From an uncultured Flavobacteriaceae bacterium (lineage in GTDB: Bacteria > Bacteroidota > Bacteroidia > Flavobacteriales > Flavobacteriaceae): a DNA stretch of 6,212 nucleotides. Both the position numbers and the translations under genes were made by a program. The notes beneath the pieces are model-generated. The model did no database searches. It saw only the letters and a program-made list of their open reading frames with translations, and had not been told where the DNA came from. The stretch is from contig CAJWFY010000089.1 of assembly GCA_913031655.1 (NCBI GenBank), positions 1 through 6,212 of the forward strand. The letters run 5' to 3'. Below, in pieces: positions 6,034-6,212 of the stretch (position 1 is its first letter; the number at the start of each line of letters is the position of its first letter).

Positions 6034-6212
6034 TTATGTTAACATGCCGCCATCGACATTAATTACTTGTCCGGTTATAAAGGTAGAAAGATCAGAAGAA
6101 AGAAACAAACAAAGATTGGCTACATCTTCAGGCTTACCCCCTCTTTTTAATGGGATACCTTGAATCCAATTATCTACAATATCTTGATTTAATTTTGAAG
6201 TCATTTCGGTTT
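6034..6212 (-). CDS. Short-chain dehydrogenase/reductase, FabG-like, C-terminal fragment
   Basis: Only the last 58 codons plus the stop (TAA, 6034-6036) lie in the window; the gene continues past the right edge. The translation runs TEMTSKLNQDIVDNW, IPLKRGGKPEDVANLCLFLS, and SDLSTFITGQVINVDGGMLT. This is the classic C-terminal end of 3-oxoacyl-ACP reductase and related SDR enzymes: the I-P-L-x-R-x-G-x-P-E-D-V-A segment, the SSD turn, and the TGQ-x-x-x-VDGG signature. The Rossmann motif and catalytic Ser-Tyr-Lys lie outside the window, so FabG cannot be separated from other SDRs that share this tail. The prohibitin-like gene starts 19 bp downstream on the same strand, which suggests cotranscription. 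Confidence 0.9.
   Translation of the reverse strand, partial: TEMTSKLNQDIVDNWIQGIPLKRGGKPEDVANLCLFLSSDLSTFITGQVINVDGGMLT

Overview
The window looks like a piece of a low-GC Bacteroidota (probably flavobacterial) chromosome. The reasons are the strongly AT-rich coding and spacer DNA, start codons preceded by A-rich stretches rather than Shine-Dalgarno sites, -33/-7 type promoter sequences (TTTG / TAnnTTTG), a DUF2911 protein, and a lysine-rich protein with a C-terminal cold-shock domain whose N-terminus (MAKSQQTF...) is typical of that class. No RNA gene, CRISPR array, insertion sequence or phage gene was found. The genus cannot be told from this sequence.

Layout from left to right. Positions 1-955 (minus) hold the first 318 codons of alanine dehydrogenase, cut by the window edge. 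Upstream of it on the same strand is a two-gene unit separated by one base: a membrane-anchored DUF2911 protein (2214-2753) followed by a membrane-anchored amidohydrolase (1034-2212). Next is the cold-shock-domain protein (2818-3264, minus). Divergent from it, 66 bp away, is a predicted pentameric ligand-gated ion channel (3331-4596, plus), the Cys-loop receptor superfamily member of the window. A spacer of about 600 bp (4597-5195) follows, with a weak hairpin after the channel gene, a stretch that may be a decayed gene, and two tandem intrinsic terminators facing left. These terminators end a minus-strand operon made of a FabG-like short-chain dehydrogenase (end of gene only, 6034-6212) and a prohibitin/SPFH membrane protein (5196-6014).

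How the genes fit together: most are ordinary housekeeping or envelope functions. Alanine dehydrogenase links alanine to pyruvate. The DUF2911/amidohydrolase pair probably acts outside the cytoplasmic membrane on an unknown substrate. The prohibitin-like protein probably forms a large ring assembly on the membrane. The cold-shock protein probably binds RNA.

The two most notable items are the channel protein and the terminators. The channel has a glycine-rich pore helix that aligns without gaps to Cys-loop receptor M2 but lacks the canonical M1 proline. The terminator pair is a 32-bp tandem duplication whose two copies differ only by transitions. I see no clear evidence of a wholly new multi-gene system.
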